A program made the position numbers and the translations under genes. A stretch of DNA of 5,841 bases from Candidatus Cloacimonadota bacterium (GTDB lineage Bacteria > Cloacimonadota > Cloacimonadia > Cloacimonadales > Cloacimonadaceae), in the NCBI GenBank assembly GCA_027318525.1, contig DAHVPA010000122.1:1-5841 (forward strand), read 5' to 3'. Within the stretch, counting starts at the first letter, position 1. Every line of letters starts with the position of its first letter. The notes beneath the pieces are model-generated. The model did not search any database. It was not told the origin of the DNA and saw nothing but the letters and a program-made list of their open reading frames with translations. This document shows positions 5,839 to 5,841 of this stretch, piece after piece.

Positions 5839-5841
5839 AGA

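Overview
The window is gene-dense chromosomal DNA from what looks like a Gram-negative or other diderm bacterium. The case for this is a periplasmic adaptor (HlyD/membrane-fusion) protein with a probable lipobox, encoded with an ABC-2 type exporter. Base composition is moderate, by eye slightly under half G+C. I cannot place the organism firmly. Gene content resembles the cecR-ybhG-ybhF-ybhS-ybhR locus of Escherichia coli, but the split ATPase and the lipoprotein-like adaptor suggest a distant lineage.

Layout: positions 1-261 (+) hold the 3' end of panC (pantoate--beta-alanine ligase). Everything else is on the minus strand and reads as one operon from right to left: a TetR-family regulator (5784-5167), an HlyD-type adaptor (5082-4198), ABC ATPase 1 (4193-3249), ABC ATPase 2 (3259-2525), ABC-2 permease 1 (2514-1417) and ABC-2 permease 2 (1417-269). 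Within the transporter genes the junctions are a 4-bp gap, an 11-bp overlap, a 10-bp gap and a 1-bp TAATG overlap, so co-transcription and translational coupling are very likely. The last permease converges on panC with only 7 bp between the stop codons. No stretch longer than 300 bases lacks a gene.

How the parts work together: the two ATPases should form a heterodimer under the two permeases, and the adaptor should connect this inner-membrane pump to an outer-membrane channel that is not encoded here. The substrate cannot be read from sequence; relatives are linked to drug or ion efflux. The TetR protein probably represses the operon through a repeated GTTNAAC-type site just upstream of its own start (5806-5838).

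The most informative observation is that the defects in the two ATPases are complementary. ATPase 1 lacks the switch histidine and ATPase 2 lacks a canonical signature motif. In a head-to-tail dimer both defects fall in the same nucleotide site, leaving one canonical and one degenerate site. I do not see a wholly new system; this is a variant of a known exporter family with some unusual details.
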